Shown: piece after piece, positions 1-7,614 of the stretch | Layout of the letters: every line of letters starts with the position of its first letter | Position numbering within the stretch: the first letter of the stretch is position 1 | Translations under genes and position numbers: made by a program | The notes under the pieces: generated by a model | Databases searched by the model: none | What the model saw: the letters and a program-made list of their open reading frames with translations, nothing else | Told to the model about the DNA's origin: nothing | Source: CAZEHS01 sp964649745 | GTDB taxonomy: Bacteria > Bacillota > Clostridia > Peptostreptococcales > Acidaminobacteraceae | Direction of reading: 5' to 3' | Length of the DNA: 30,192 bases | NCBI GenBank assembly: GCA_964649745.1 | Contig: CAZYQI010000038.1 | Span: 1-30,192 of the forward strand

Positions 1-7
1 TAACTCA

Positions 8-565
8 CTATACATTTATCAGAGCCCTGCGACTACTATTCTGACACAGGGGGGGTGTATAGATCTTAACATCGCCGGCGTTATAGAGGGGAATGAATAG
101 AAGGTTGAACAGTTGGCGAAGGGGAGTTGGGAAATAAACCTCTGCAATATAGATGCGCCCTCCGTTCTTTAAAACACGAAAGGCTTCCGCCGCAAACACA
201 TCGGGGTTAGGAAAATGATGGAAAGCCGCGGAAACCGTTAGAGCGTCATAGGTGTTGTCCTCAAAAGGGAGGGGGGCGCAGGTGGACGTGAGGAAGTCAA
301 ATCCCGGATATTTTCTTTTCGCAACCCGGACCATTTCATCGGAAATATCGATTCCGGTGCCTTGGATACGGGCTTTGCGATTCAGCCGGGCCAGCAGCTC
401 CCCATTGCCACAGGCTACGTCAAGTAATGCAGCGTTTTCCCTCAGATTAACGGCAGCAACCAGCTCATCCTTAAATGAACGGGTAAACATGCCGTCAGGG
501 GTGTTTTCATAATTCTCGGCAATCTTGTCATAAGCCTTTTTAGACTGCAGTTCCTTTTTATTCAT
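8..565 (-). CDS. Class I SAM-dependent methyltransferase, C-terminus probably frameshifted
   Basis: Predicted cytoplasmic methyltransferase of the Methyltransf_11/25 type that uses S-adenosylmethionine; the acceptor is unknown. From the start MNKKEL at 565 the protein is 185 residues. Motif I is LLDVACGNGELL, followed by the acidic strand-2 region (GTGIDIS) and the post-motif YDALTVSAAFHHF and FRVLKNGGRIYIAEVYF. The frame is open upstream to 784, but those residues are not methyltransferase-like and overlap a separate small membrane ORF in another frame, so the inner start is chosen. The expected last helix and strand after GDVKIYTP are missing. A run of seven C (read on the minus strand, about 49-55) is followed by unrelated residues and a stop, while fragments of a plausible continuation appear in other frames. 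I read it as a recent frameshift or a sequencing error. The methyltransferase identity is firm; the end is not. Confidence 0.75.
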   Translation of the reverse strand: MNKKELQSKKAYDKIAENYENTPDGMFTRSFKDELVAAVNLRENAALLDVACGNGELLARLNRKARIQGTGIDISDEMVRVAKRKYPGFDFLTSTCAPLPFEDNTYDALTVSAAFHHFPNPDVFAAEAFRVLKNGGRIYIAEVYFPTPLRQLFNLLFIPLYNAGDVKIYTPPLCQNSSRRALINV

Positions 566-609
566 AAGGGCCTCATGTTTTACCGTGATAGGGCATGGCA
601 TCCGGCGGC

Positions 610-771
610 TTACTGGAAAAAAAGCTTTAGCTTGCTCCCCATCCAGAAAAGGAACCGGGATATACCCAATGTATTGCCGATAAAGGCCGCGATCTTCATC
701 CAGAAACCCGTGAGGATCATGTAGAAAACAAGACAGAGAACGATTCCTGCAATATAGCGCATAGTGTCCAT
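610..771 (-). CDS. Small hydrophobic membrane protein (53 aa)
   Basis: A 53-residue ORF on the minus strand, starting ATG at 771 with a GAGG ribosome binding site about 7 bases upstream and ending TAA at 610. The protein begins MDTMRYIAGIVLCLVFYMIL, giving one clear N-terminal membrane helix (residues about 5-23). A second moderately hydrophobic stretch with Gly and Trp (TGFWMKIAAFIG) follows, and the tail is short and basic (GSKLKLFFQ). It lies 44 bases upstream of the methyltransferase start in the same direction and is likely co-transcribed with it. I do not recognise a family. Support is the good start context, the membrane-helix composition, and the fact that the overlapping frame gives no sensible protein. 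Confidence 0.5.
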   Translation of the reverse strand: MDTMRYIAGIVLCLVFYMILTGFWMKIAAFIGNTLGISRFLFWMGSKLKLFFQ

Positions 772-915
772 GGCGTCGCCTCATTTCGCAGATTTTACCC
801 GACTAAGTTGCGAGGGCTGATACCAGTGTATCATACCTAGAATGTCCCAGAAAATGTGCGCATAGTTATGGAGACTGCCCCGCAAGCACATTTATGGGAG
901 CACTGAACCGTTAAC

Positions 916-931
916 TGCTTCGACTGAAGCA
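916..931 (-). terminator. Weak hairpin after the regulator gene
   Basis: A perfect 6-bp stem with 4-base loop (TGCTTC-gact-GAAGCA on the plus strand), 29 bases beyond the stop codon of the PucR-type gene. There is no T-tract on the minus strand, so termination would be weak or factor-dependent. The rest of the 785-959 gap shows nothing I can support. Confidence 0.25.
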
Positions 932-959
932 TACCAAAGCCTATAATATATCGACAATG

Positions 960-2579
960 TTATTTTAGTATATCTTTCAATTTTATCATCAATTGTAATA
1001 CAAAGAGGCCTTCTGAGGATGAAGTTGAACAACCCGTCAGACTTTGAATCTTGTTTAGGCGATATCTTAACGTTTCAACATGTATGTGCAGGTCCTCTGA
1101 GGTTTCCTTTTTACTTAAGTTGTGATTGAAATATTGGAGCAGTGTTTCCATAAGAACGCCGTCATTCTGATGATCATAGTCTTCAATTTTGAGCATAATA
1201 TCATTGTACTGTTTTAACACAACAGGATCATTTTTAAGTGGATTGATTAGCCGGACTGTTCCGATCGATTCATAGGAGAGGATTTTTCCGGGTTTATTGA
1301 TAAGTGTCGTGACAAGGCACTCGTCCTGAGCTTTTGTCAGTTCAGTAAGGTTTTGGAATGAATTCGACAAACTTACGGATAACGCTAGGTCAGAATTTTG
1401 AGTGGAAAATTTAAATTTAAGTAAATCTATAAAATCAAAAAGTCGATTTTTAGAGATGTTGTTGAAAAACAAAAGAATGATATCATTACTTTCGCTTAAC
1501 AGGAATGTCAAGTTCTTATCATAGACCTTAAGGACCGTATTGACATCTCGTTGTATAGTTTCGGTATCAAGCATTTGATTTTTCAAGGGATAAAATTTTA
1601 TACCAATACCATAGGAGAGCCGTTTATTGTCCCATTTAATATTGATGGCAACATTCTTTAAAAAATCATCCGTGAGATCTTTGTCTTGGACAATGAGACT
1701 GGTGATCATTTTTTTTATCCGGATTTCATTAAAGAGATCCAGATCTTCCTTTTTCATATTCAAACCAATGATTTTGGCACCATGATTTAGCATATGAGTA
1801 ATTAAATTATTAAGCGGTGATAATGAGAAGGCATAAATAGCCCCAGTTTGTTGGTCATCAAAATCAACGGGAATCCGGATTCGATAGAAGGTATTCTCAT
1901 CAAACGCGGATTCGATGTCATCTGCTCGAATTAGTGGAATTTCAATGGCATGGTTGAGAAAGGTATTGTGAACCAATTGATCGGGGCCGGCCAGGACTAT
2001 GGAGATGTTGCCCAAATGCCCCAGCGCCTCAAGGACGCCATTGACATCCCTTTTGTCGAAGACCAAGTCGAGCAATTTTTCGTGGGTTTTCTTGGTTTCC
2101 AGGAGATAGGCATTTGATTTGTAGAAAACGGCTTCATAAAAACCTGAAATAAGCTCGGTATAGACTTTGCTCTTAGGCAACACGACCAGCGGAATGCCAA
2201 GCTGATCTGCCCGCTCCAGCATAGACTCTGGGATTTCGGTCAGAAAGCGACCTTCTTTTATGGCAATGCCTGAACAGCCGTGTTCATAGATGGTGTCAAT
2301 CAGTTTGTCTTTGATATCTGGGGAATCCTTAAAAGCATAACCGGCTGTTAAGACAAACTCGCCACCAATAAGCCAATCAAGTCCGTCCGGTGTTTCCCAG
2401 ACCACTATTGAGGTGCATTTATTATCCAACCCGCTTTTGCCGCCAATAAGGTTAGCTGTTTTCATAGACGTAAGACTAAGCAGTTCGCCAATTGTCAGGT
2501 AATTACCGCCGCAGTCTTGGTTAATTGTTGTTACATCCTCATTAAACATGCTTCTATATAGCTCAATCATAGAATTCAT
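960..2579 (-). CDS. PucR-family transcriptional regulator
   Basis: A 539-residue DNA-binding regulator. Residues about 25-150 match the PucR N-terminal domain (TIGELLSLTSMKTANLIGGK, then the TSIVVWETPDGLDWLIGGEFVLTAGYAF region and GCSGIAIKEGRF, the usual ligand-sensing half). The last 65 residues are the PucR C-terminal helix-turn-helix (HTH_30): LLQYFNHNLSKKETSEDLHI followed by HVETLRYRLNKIQSLTG. The middle third resembles the GGDEF-like CdaR/PucR linker. The start at 2579 has AAGGAGAG eight bases upstream. It is divergent from the transporter/peptidase operon with a 180-300 bp shared control region, the classic layout for a regulator of the adjacent catabolic genes. PucR relatives control purine, amino-acid or amide catabolism; here the inducer is probably the transported substrate or a product. 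Family call is firm, target is inferred from position. Confidence 0.9.
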   Translation of the reverse strand: MNSMIELYRSMFNEDVTTINQDCGGNYLTIGELLSLTSMKTANLIGGKSGLDNKCTSIVVWETPDGLDWLIGGEFVLTAGYAFKDSPDIKDKLIDTIYEHGCSGIAIKEGRFLTEIPESMLERADQLGIPLVVLPKSKVYTELISGFYEAVFYKSNAYLLETKKTHEKLLDLVFDKRDVNGVLEALGHLGNISIVLAGPDQLVHNTFLNHAIEIPLIRADDIESAFDENTFYRIRIPVDFDDQQTGAIYAFSLSPLNNLITHMLNHGAKIIGLNMKKEDLDLFNEIRIKKMITSLIVQDKDLTDDFLKNVAINIKWDNKRLSYGIGIKFYPLKNQMLDTETIQRDVNTVLKVYDKNLTFLLSESNDIILLFFNNISKNRLFDFIDLLKFKFSTQNSDLALSVSLSNSFQNLTELTKAQDECLVTTLINKPGKILSYESIGTVRLINPLKNDPVVLKQYNDIMLKIEDYDHQNDGVLMETLLQYFNHNLSKKETSEDLHIHVETLRYRLNKIQSLTGCSTSSSEGLFVLQLMIKLKDILK

Positions 2580-2645
2580 AGCGCTCTCCTTGCCAAACGT
2601 TTTCCTGATGAGTAAATGTCATAGGGATATACCAAGTATAAATGA

Positions 2646-2661
2646 TTATGGATATCCATAA
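2646..2661. promoter_or_regulatory. 16-bp perfect palindrome, candidate PucR operator
   Basis: TTATGGATATCCATAA is fully self-complementary and lies 67 bases upstream of the regulator start and about 190 bases upstream of the operon's first gene. Dyad symmetry fits a dimeric HTH regulator; the link to the neighbouring PucR protein is inference from position. Confidence 0.4.
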
Positions 2662-2797
2662 AACATATTCTCAAATATTTATGTGAAACAGAATATCAAT
2701 AGTTTAAATTTTCAGATATATTAAGTAACATTAACAATCCAAGCAGGATAAGTTGATTTGGAGAAATTTGTTCGCACCTTCAGAAAACCGGCTAGTT

Positions 2798-2821
2798 GGA
2801 TTACGGCTGGAAGCGTAATCC
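2798..2821 (+). promoter_or_regulatory. Leader hairpin before the substrate-binding protein gene
   Basis: Perfect 8-bp inverted repeat GGATTACG / CGTAATCC with an 8-base spacer, ending 32 bases upstream of the chosen start codon. No T-run follows, so it is not an intrinsic terminator. It could be a 5' mRNA stabiliser or an operator. It falls inside the N-terminal extension of the longest ORF (from TTG 2758), which argues that the extension is not coding. Confidence 0.3.
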
Positions 2822-2853
2822 TGGAAAATAAAACAACAAAAGGGGAAATGAAA

Positions 2854-4467
2854 ATGAGAAGAAGGCTAATGACACTGCTCAGTCTGGTGCTAATTGTCAG
2901 TATGCTATTTGCTGGCTGCTCAGGTGGAGCAAAAGGAAACGGTGAAACGCAACAGCCATCATCTGAACAACCGGCAGCTGTTGGAGAACCGCGGGATGGA
3001 GGTACACTGACAATTGCACTTTCGGCATCTCCGAAGAACCTGGACCCTGTTAAATATACTGGGACCTATGAATCGCAGATTATTCAAAGCGTTGGGGATA
3101 CTTTGGTCGCCTATAGTATGGACCTCACAAAGATTGTCCCTGGAATTGCAGTTTCCTGGACGGTCAGCGATGACGGTAAAAACTATACCTTCAAACTGAG
3201 AGAGAATGCTTATTTCCATCCCGGCAAGTTTCAAAAGGGAAGGCAAGTTGTGGCTGGAGACGTCAAATACTCGCTGGAGCGGTCTTTGGAACTGTCGGCG
3301 ATGAAAAGACTGGACATGATTGAAAGCGTTGAAGTGGTAAATGATTTTGAAGTTGTCGTCCACTTGCCTGAGCCAAGTGCTGTTTTTCTGACGGCGCTGA
3401 CAAATTCCGGAAATACCATTGTTCCCAAGGAAGAGGTTGAAGGTTGGGGCGATGAGTTTGGCAATCATTTGATCGGCTCAGGTCCGTTCATCATGCAAGA
3501 GTTCAAATTGGATGAAGAAACGATTCTGGTAAAGAACGATAAATACTGGGCTCAGAAACCTCATCTTGACAGTGTCATTTTCAAAGTGATCACAGACATG
3601 AGCCAAAATGCAAATGCGCTCAGAACGGGTGAGATTGATTTTGCGCAGAATTTAACAGGTGAAGCGGTTAAAATTATCCGTGACGACAAAACTGTCAAAT
3701 TACTTGAAACCCCCGGGCTGCATTTTGCCTACATCTATTTCAATATGCTCAACGGACCGACTGCAGATATCAAGGTTCGTGAGGCCTTAATTAAGGCAGT
3801 TGATACAAAGGAACTTGTAAAGGGTGTATACCAGTATGGTGAAGCGCAGCCTGCAAGCCTGCCGCTTCCTCCGGGCTCATGGGGCTATGATGCCTCAATC
3901 GAAGCCGACGTTCCAACGTATGATGCTAAAGCAGCTAAAGCTCTCTTGACAGAAGCCGGTTATCCGGATGGTTTCAAAACAAAGCTATATATCTCAAATA
4001 CTCCGTCACGAGTGAGAATGGCAACCATTGTCCAGCAATTTTGGAAACAGAACCTCAACGTGGATGTTGAAATAATGACCTCTGAATGGGGAACATTTAG
4101 TGAGATTGCCTCCAAAGGAAATGCCGATATTTTTGCAATGTCTTGGACGTGGTATCCTGATCCGTTCTTTTTCCTCAACAAGATTTTCCATTCCAGTGCG
4201 ATCGGATCTCTTGGCAATGGTCAAGGATTCAACAATCCTGAGGTAGATAAACTGCTGGATGAAGCTCTTGTCATTAATGATCAGACGGAGAGAGCGAAGC
4301 TCTACAGTCAAGCAGTAAAGAAAATTATTGCTGAACGGCCAGGCATCTTCTACTCCAATGAAAACGTGACTTGGGGCATTTCACCGAAAGTACAGGGTCT
4401 CGTGCAAAGAGCTGACGGAAGTGTCTTCCTGGTAAACGAAGAAGTCAATGTATGGCTAACTGAATAA
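2854..4467 (+). CDS. ABC transporter substrate-binding lipoprotein (SBP_bac_5, peptide/nickel family)
   Basis: Extracytoplasmic receptor of a Dpp/Opp-type importer, 537 residues from the ATG at 2854. That start is preferred because AAAGGGG at 2839-2845 sits about 8 bases before it and the protein then opens with a clean lipoprotein signal: basic MRRR, a hydrophobic core, and lipobox LFAGC with the lipidated Cys at residue 22. A longer TTG-started frame (2758) would bury the signal peptide. The mature part has the family-5 features: GGTLTIALSASPKNLDPV, the GIAVSWTVSDDGKNYTFKLRENAYFHPG segment (in two parts), GSGPFIMQEF, VREALIKAVD and a late FNNPEVDKLLDEA. First gene of the operon. The permease gene follows after a hairpin. 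Family is certain; the ligand cannot be read from sequence. Confidence 0.93.
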   Translation: MRRRLMTLLSLVLIVSMLFAGCSGGAKGNGETQQPSSEQPAAVGEPRDGGTLTIALSASPKNLDPVKYTGTYESQIIQSVGDTLVAYSMDLTKIVPGIAVSWTVSDDGKNYTFKLRENAYFHPGKFQKGRQVVAGDVKYSLERSLELSAMKRLDMIESVEVVNDFEVVVHLPEPSAVFLTALTNSGNTIVPKEEVEGWGDEFGNHLIGSGPFIMQEFKLDEETILVKNDKYWAQKPHLDSVIFKVITDMSQNANALRTGEIDFAQNLTGEAVKIIRDDKTVKLLETPGLHFAYIYFNMLNGPTADIKVREALIKAVDTKELVKGVYQYGEAQPASLPLPPGSWGYDASIEADVPTYDAKAAKALLTEAGYPDGFKTKLYISNTPSRVRMATIVQQFWKQNLNVDVEIMTSEWGTFSEIASKGNADIFAMSWTWYPDPFFFLNKIFHSSAIGSLGNGQGFNNPEVDKLLDEALVINDQTERAKLYSQAVKKIIAERPGIFYSNENVTWGISPKVQGLVQRADGSVFLVNEEVNVWLTE

Positions 4468-4480
4468 TTCACAACTGATT

Positions 4481-4521
4481 TAAGGGCTTAGAAGGGAGAC
4501 GAGTTCTCTTTTAAGCCCTTA
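4481..4521 (+). terminator. Intra-operon stem-loop between receptor and permease genes
   Basis: Perfect 10-bp stem TAAGGGCTTA / TAAGCCCTTA (4481-4490, 4512-4521) whose inner bases can extend the pairing (GGAGA with TCTC plus G-T pairs); only TTTC follows. It begins 14 bases after the receptor stop codon. Such stem-loops after binding-protein genes commonly act as partial terminators or 3' stabilisers, giving more receptor than permease. The role here is inferred. Confidence 0.45.
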
Positions 4522-4554
4522 TTTCAAAGAGAAGTTCGAAAAGGTGGTGCAATC

Positions 4555-5517
4555 GTGCTTAAAACATTTTTGCAGAGATTAGTCCAAATTATACCAACGC
4601 TGCTTATTGTCGTAACAATAACGTTTATATTAACCCGAATGATACCGGGAAATCCTGCGGCTGCCATGCTAGGACCACAAGCTTCTGTTGATGAAATTCA
4701 GAAGCTAACGCAGGAATTAGGGTTAAACGACAGTATGCTTCAGCAGTACGTAAGATACTTGGGAGATATATTAAAAGGGGATTTTGGGAGGTCTTATTCG
4801 TTTAATGATTCTGTGTTGAATCTGATCTTGGACCGCTTGCCCAATACATTGCTGATTTCGGTTACAAGCTTAGTTGTCGCAATTCTAATCTCCATTCCGT
4901 TGGGTATTTTATCAGCCGTCAAGCAATACTCCATTTTTGACTACATGGCTATGATCATGGCCCTTGTAGGTGTGTCCATGCCAATCTTTTGGTTGGGACT
5001 TATGTTGGTGCTTTTCTTTAGTGTAGGTTTGGGTTGGTTGCCTTCTATGGGCATGGGCTCCATGGATAAAGGATTATGGGATGTGATCAAACATATGATC
5101 CTTCCGGTCTCATGCTTAGCAACCATTCCAACGGCAACATTCACCAGAATTACCCGTTCGAGCATGCTTGAAACAATTAATAATGATTTTATAAAAGCCT
5201 TGAGAGCCAGAGGATTGAAAGAAAGATCAATCATATATAAGCATGCTCTTAAGAATGCCCTGCCCCCAGTCATAACGGTGATTGGAATTCAGCTTGCAGG
5301 CGCATTTGCCGGTGCGATTCTCACCGAAACCATCTTCTCATGGCCGGGTATGGGTACCTTGATTACAGGAGCAATTGAAAACAGGGACTACGTTTTGGTT
5401 CAGGGAGCCGTTTTGGTGACCGCTATGGCATTTGTCTTTGTTAATCTATTCGTTGACTTGATATACATGGTCGTCAATCCTAAAGTCAACTATGAAGGCA
5501 AAGGAGGCGGCGCATAA
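4555..5517 (+). CDS. dppB: Dpp/Opp-type ABC transporter permease (DppB-like)
   Basis: Inner-membrane permease of 320 residues starting GTG at 4555, with AAAGGTGG upstream. The N-terminal MLKTFLQRLVQIIPTLLIVV is the typical first helix of DppB/OppB, followed by RMIPGNPAAAMLG. About six membrane segments are visible. The cytoplasmic EAA loop that docks the ATPases is FIKALRARGLKERSIIYKHA followed by LKNALPPVITVIG. The end LAGAFAGAILTETIFSWPGMG is highly characteristic of this family. The stop codon overlaps the start of the next permease gene by one base (TAATG), implying translational coupling. It forms a heterodimer with the DppC-like protein. Confidence 0.93.
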   Translation: MLKTFLQRLVQIIPTLLIVVTITFILTRMIPGNPAAAMLGPQASVDEIQKLTQELGLNDSMLQQYVRYLGDILKGDFGRSYSFNDSVLNLILDRLPNTLLISVTSLVVAILISIPLGILSAVKQYSIFDYMAMIMALVGVSMPIFWLGLMLVLFFSVGLGWLPSMGMGSMDKGLWDVIKHMILPVSCLATIPTATFTRITRSSMLETINNDFIKALRARGLKERSIIYKHALKNALPPVITVIGIQLAGAFAGAILTETIFSWPGMGTLITGAIENRDYVLVQGAVLVTAMAFVFVNLFVDLIYMVVNPKVNYEGKGGGA

Positions 5518-6416
5518 TGAGTCATAAACAAGATGTTTTGAGCAGTGATGCCCACTTCAAGATGCTTGAAAAGGAAAGACGTGCAAATAGTGCTTGGAAT
5601 AAGATCAAGAGAAACAAGACAGCCATGTTAGGTCTCATTATTGTCATGTTTATGCTTTTTCTAGTCGTATTTGCCGATGTTTTGGCCCCGCACGATCCCA
5701 ATGCGCTGAACTTAGGCAGTACTTTTCTGGAGCCGGGGAGCCCGGGTCATTTATTTGGAACAGACGAGTTTGGTCGAGATCTTCTCAGCCGGATCATTTA
5801 TGGCTCACGGATTTCCCTGTTCGTTGCTGTAGGCGCCACCTTAGTAGGGGCTGTTATCGGTATTCTGTTAGGCTTGGTTTCCGGTTACGCAGGTGGTGTT
5901 ATAGACACCTGTATCATGCGTATCATGGACGGCATGATGGCGTTTCCTTTCATATTGCTGTCCATTATTTTGATGACAATACTGGGGACCGGCGTGTTTA
6001 ACGTCATTTTGGCTGTGGGGATCGCAAACATCCCGAACTTTGCCAGGGTGGTCAGAGGTCAGGTACACGTGGTTAAAAATGAAGACTACTGTAATGCTGT
6101 CAAAGGGATCGGCGCATCTCACGGACGAATTCTATTCAACCATATTCTGCCAAATATTTTATCTTCAATAATTGTCTACGCGACGTTGAATACGGCTGGG
6201 TCGATCATATCTGAAGCCGCCCTTAGTTTTCTGGGGCTTGGAATCATGCCACCCCATGCTTCATGGGGAAATATACTTAGGGCGGGAAAAGAAGCCTTAA
6301 ATACAGCGCCCCATATAGCGACTATTTCGGGTTCCTTCATTCTCGTAACGGTATTGGGTTTCAATCTGCTGGGAGACGGTATTCGCGATGTGCTCGATCC
6401 TAAAATGAAAAAGTAG
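5517..6416 (+). CDS. dppC: Dpp/Opp-type ABC transporter permease (DppC-like)
   Basis: Second permease subunit, 299 residues. The N-terminal cytoplasmic stretch and first helix (KIKRNKTAMLGLIIVMFMLF) are the OppC_N domain, followed by VFADVLAPHDPNAL and the family hallmark HLFGTDEFGRDLLSRIIYGS. The EAA loop is YCNAVKGIGASHGRILFNHI, and the C-terminus has SEAALSFLGLGIMPPHASWG and LGDGIRDVLDPKMKK, all typical of DppC. It is translationally coupled to dppB through the shared A at 5517. The ribosome binding site of the following amidohydrolase overlaps its stop codon. Confidence 0.93.
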   Translation: MSHKQDVLSSDAHFKMLEKERRANSAWNKIKRNKTAMLGLIIVMFMLFLVVFADVLAPHDPNALNLGSTFLEPGSPGHLFGTDEFGRDLLSRIIYGSRISLFVAVGATLVGAVIGILLGLVSGYAGGVIDTCIMRIMDGMMAFPFILLSIILMTILGTGVFNVILAVGIANIPNFARVVRGQVHVVKNEDYCNAVKGIGASHGRILFNHILPNILSSIIVYATLNTAGSIISEAALSFLGLGIMPPHASWGNILRAGKEALNTAPHIATISGSFILVTVLGFNLLGDGIRDVLDPKMKK

Positions 6417-6424
6417 GTGAGATT

Positions 6425-7612
6425 GTGGATTACAAACAGATCGTACAAGAAAAAATAGATGCTCTGATGCCGGAGCTTGTCGCTTTGTCAGATAAGATAT
6501 GGCGCAACCCTGAATATAACTTTCAGGAATATAAGGCGTCTGCTGCTTTTTCTTCATTACTGAGAAAGCTCGGTTTTGAAGTGGAGACAGGGATTGGAGG
6601 ATTGGAAACAGCCGTCAAGGGGACTTATTCCAGCAAAAAGGATGGCCCGCATATTGGGTTTCTCGGCGAATACGATGCAGTTCCTGGAATGGGACATTCC
6701 TGTGGACATAATTTGATGGCCGCCATGGCCGTAGGCGCAGGCGCTGCGATTATGAGCATTATCGATGAAATTGGGGGTACAGTCACCGTTTTCGGGACCC
6801 CGGCAGAAGAAGGTGGCGGAGGCAAGGTCATTCTGCTGGAGCGCGGCACGTTTGATGCACTGGATGTCGCCATGATTCTGCATCCTGCAAGTGAAACGGT
6901 GGTCAACGATATCAGTTATTCAAAAACGGACGTGCTGGTTGACTTCTATGGCGTAAAGTCACATGCGGCTACCTGGCCTGAGGAAGGCGTTAGCGCGTTG
7001 ACGCCGATTCTTGAGTTATTTAATTTGATAAATGCTATGCGGCTCGAAATTGCAGATCGTGGAAAGATTCTTGGTATTATCACCAAGGGTGGAGAAGAGC
7101 CAATTCTTATCCCAGATCACTGTCAGGCAAAATTTACCGTTCGATCCTTCAATGAGAAATATAAATGGAAACTGTTTAACACTCTGATCCAAACATGCGA
7201 GAGCTTAGCCGAGATCACAGGAACCCGATTCGAACATCGGATTGAGGGCCCATCGTATGAGGACATCCGCAACAATCCCGTCCTTGAGGAGCTTTTGCGG
7301 CACAACTTCGATATTCTCGGTGAGTCTGTTATGCCGAGAAAAAGAGAGCTTGGTATAGGGTGTACCGATATGGGAAATGTGACACACAAAGTTCCCGGAT
7401 TTCAATCCTACATCCAGGTCGTACCGGAATTAAGATGCCATACGCCGGAGTTTGAAAACGCAGTCGGCGGACACCATGGAGAACGGGCCATAAATATTGG
7501 AGCAAAGTCAATGGCGATGACGGCCGTAGATGTGCTAATGGACAAAAGCACACAAGAAAAAATCAAGTGTTCTTTCAGCGAAATGAAAGCCCATTATGGA
7601 TGGGAGGGATAG
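6425..7612 (+). CDS. M20D-family amidohydrolase (AbgB/HipO-like)
   Basis: Cytoplasmic metal-dependent amidohydrolase, 395 residues, GTG start 8 bases after the dppC stop with AGGTGAG upstream. Metal-site motifs are clear: GEYDAVPGMGHSCGHN (Asp84, His91, Cys93, His95) and GTPAEEGGGGK with the catalytic Glu pair at 128-129. A dimerisation domain follows (KSHAATWPEEGVSA), and near the end GGHHGERAI supplies another His. The Cys-Gly-His ligand set and the GTPAEEGGGGK loop fit the M20D group that cleaves N-acyl, hippurate-like or p-aminobenzoyl-glutamate-like amides, rather than ArgE/DapE. Being placed between the permease and ATPase genes suggests it hydrolyses the imported compound. The exact substrate is unknown. 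Confidence 0.88.
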   Translation: MDYKQIVQEKIDALMPELVALSDKIWRNPEYNFQEYKASAAFSSLLRKLGFEVETGIGGLETAVKGTYSSKKDGPHIGFLGEYDAVPGMGHSCGHNLMAAMAVGAGAAIMSIIDEIGGTVTVFGTPAEEGGGGKVILLERGTFDALDVAMILHPASETVVNDISYSKTDVLVDFYGVKSHAATWPEEGVSALTPILELFNLINAMRLEIADRGKILGIITKGGEEPILIPDHCQAKFTVRSFNEKYKWKLFNTLIQTCESLAEITGTRFEHRIEGPSYEDIRNNPVLEELLRHNFDILGESVMPRKRELGIGCTDMGNVTHKVPGFQSYIQVVPELRCHTPEFENAVGGHHGERAINIGAKSMAMTAVDVLMDKSTQEKIKCSFSEMKAHYGWEG

Positions 7613-7614
7613 GA

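Larger units (their letters stand above)
2580..2853. promoter_or_regulatory. Divergent control region of regulator and transporter operon
   Basis: AT-rich shared upstream region between the PucR-type gene (left) and the substrate-binding protein gene (right). It contains a perfect 16-bp palindrome TTATGGATATCCATAA at 2646-2661, a 7-bp inverted pair ATATTCT/AGAATAT (2665-2671 and 2690-2696), and a hairpin in the presumed leader, GGATTACG-N8-CGTAATCC at 2798-2821. I could not settle on a convincing -35/-10 pair in either direction. The palindrome is the best candidate operator for the adjacent regulator. Confidence 0.45.

Noticed and set aside
2665..2696. Inverted pair ATATTCT / AGAATAT as a regulator site
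   Set aside because: Arms are short, AT-rich and 18 bases apart, expected by chance in such DNA; kept only as a note under the control region.
4006..4311. Minus-strand ORFs inside the substrate-binding protein gene
   Set aside because: No ribosome binding sites and no protein-like composition; they are shadows of a certain gene.
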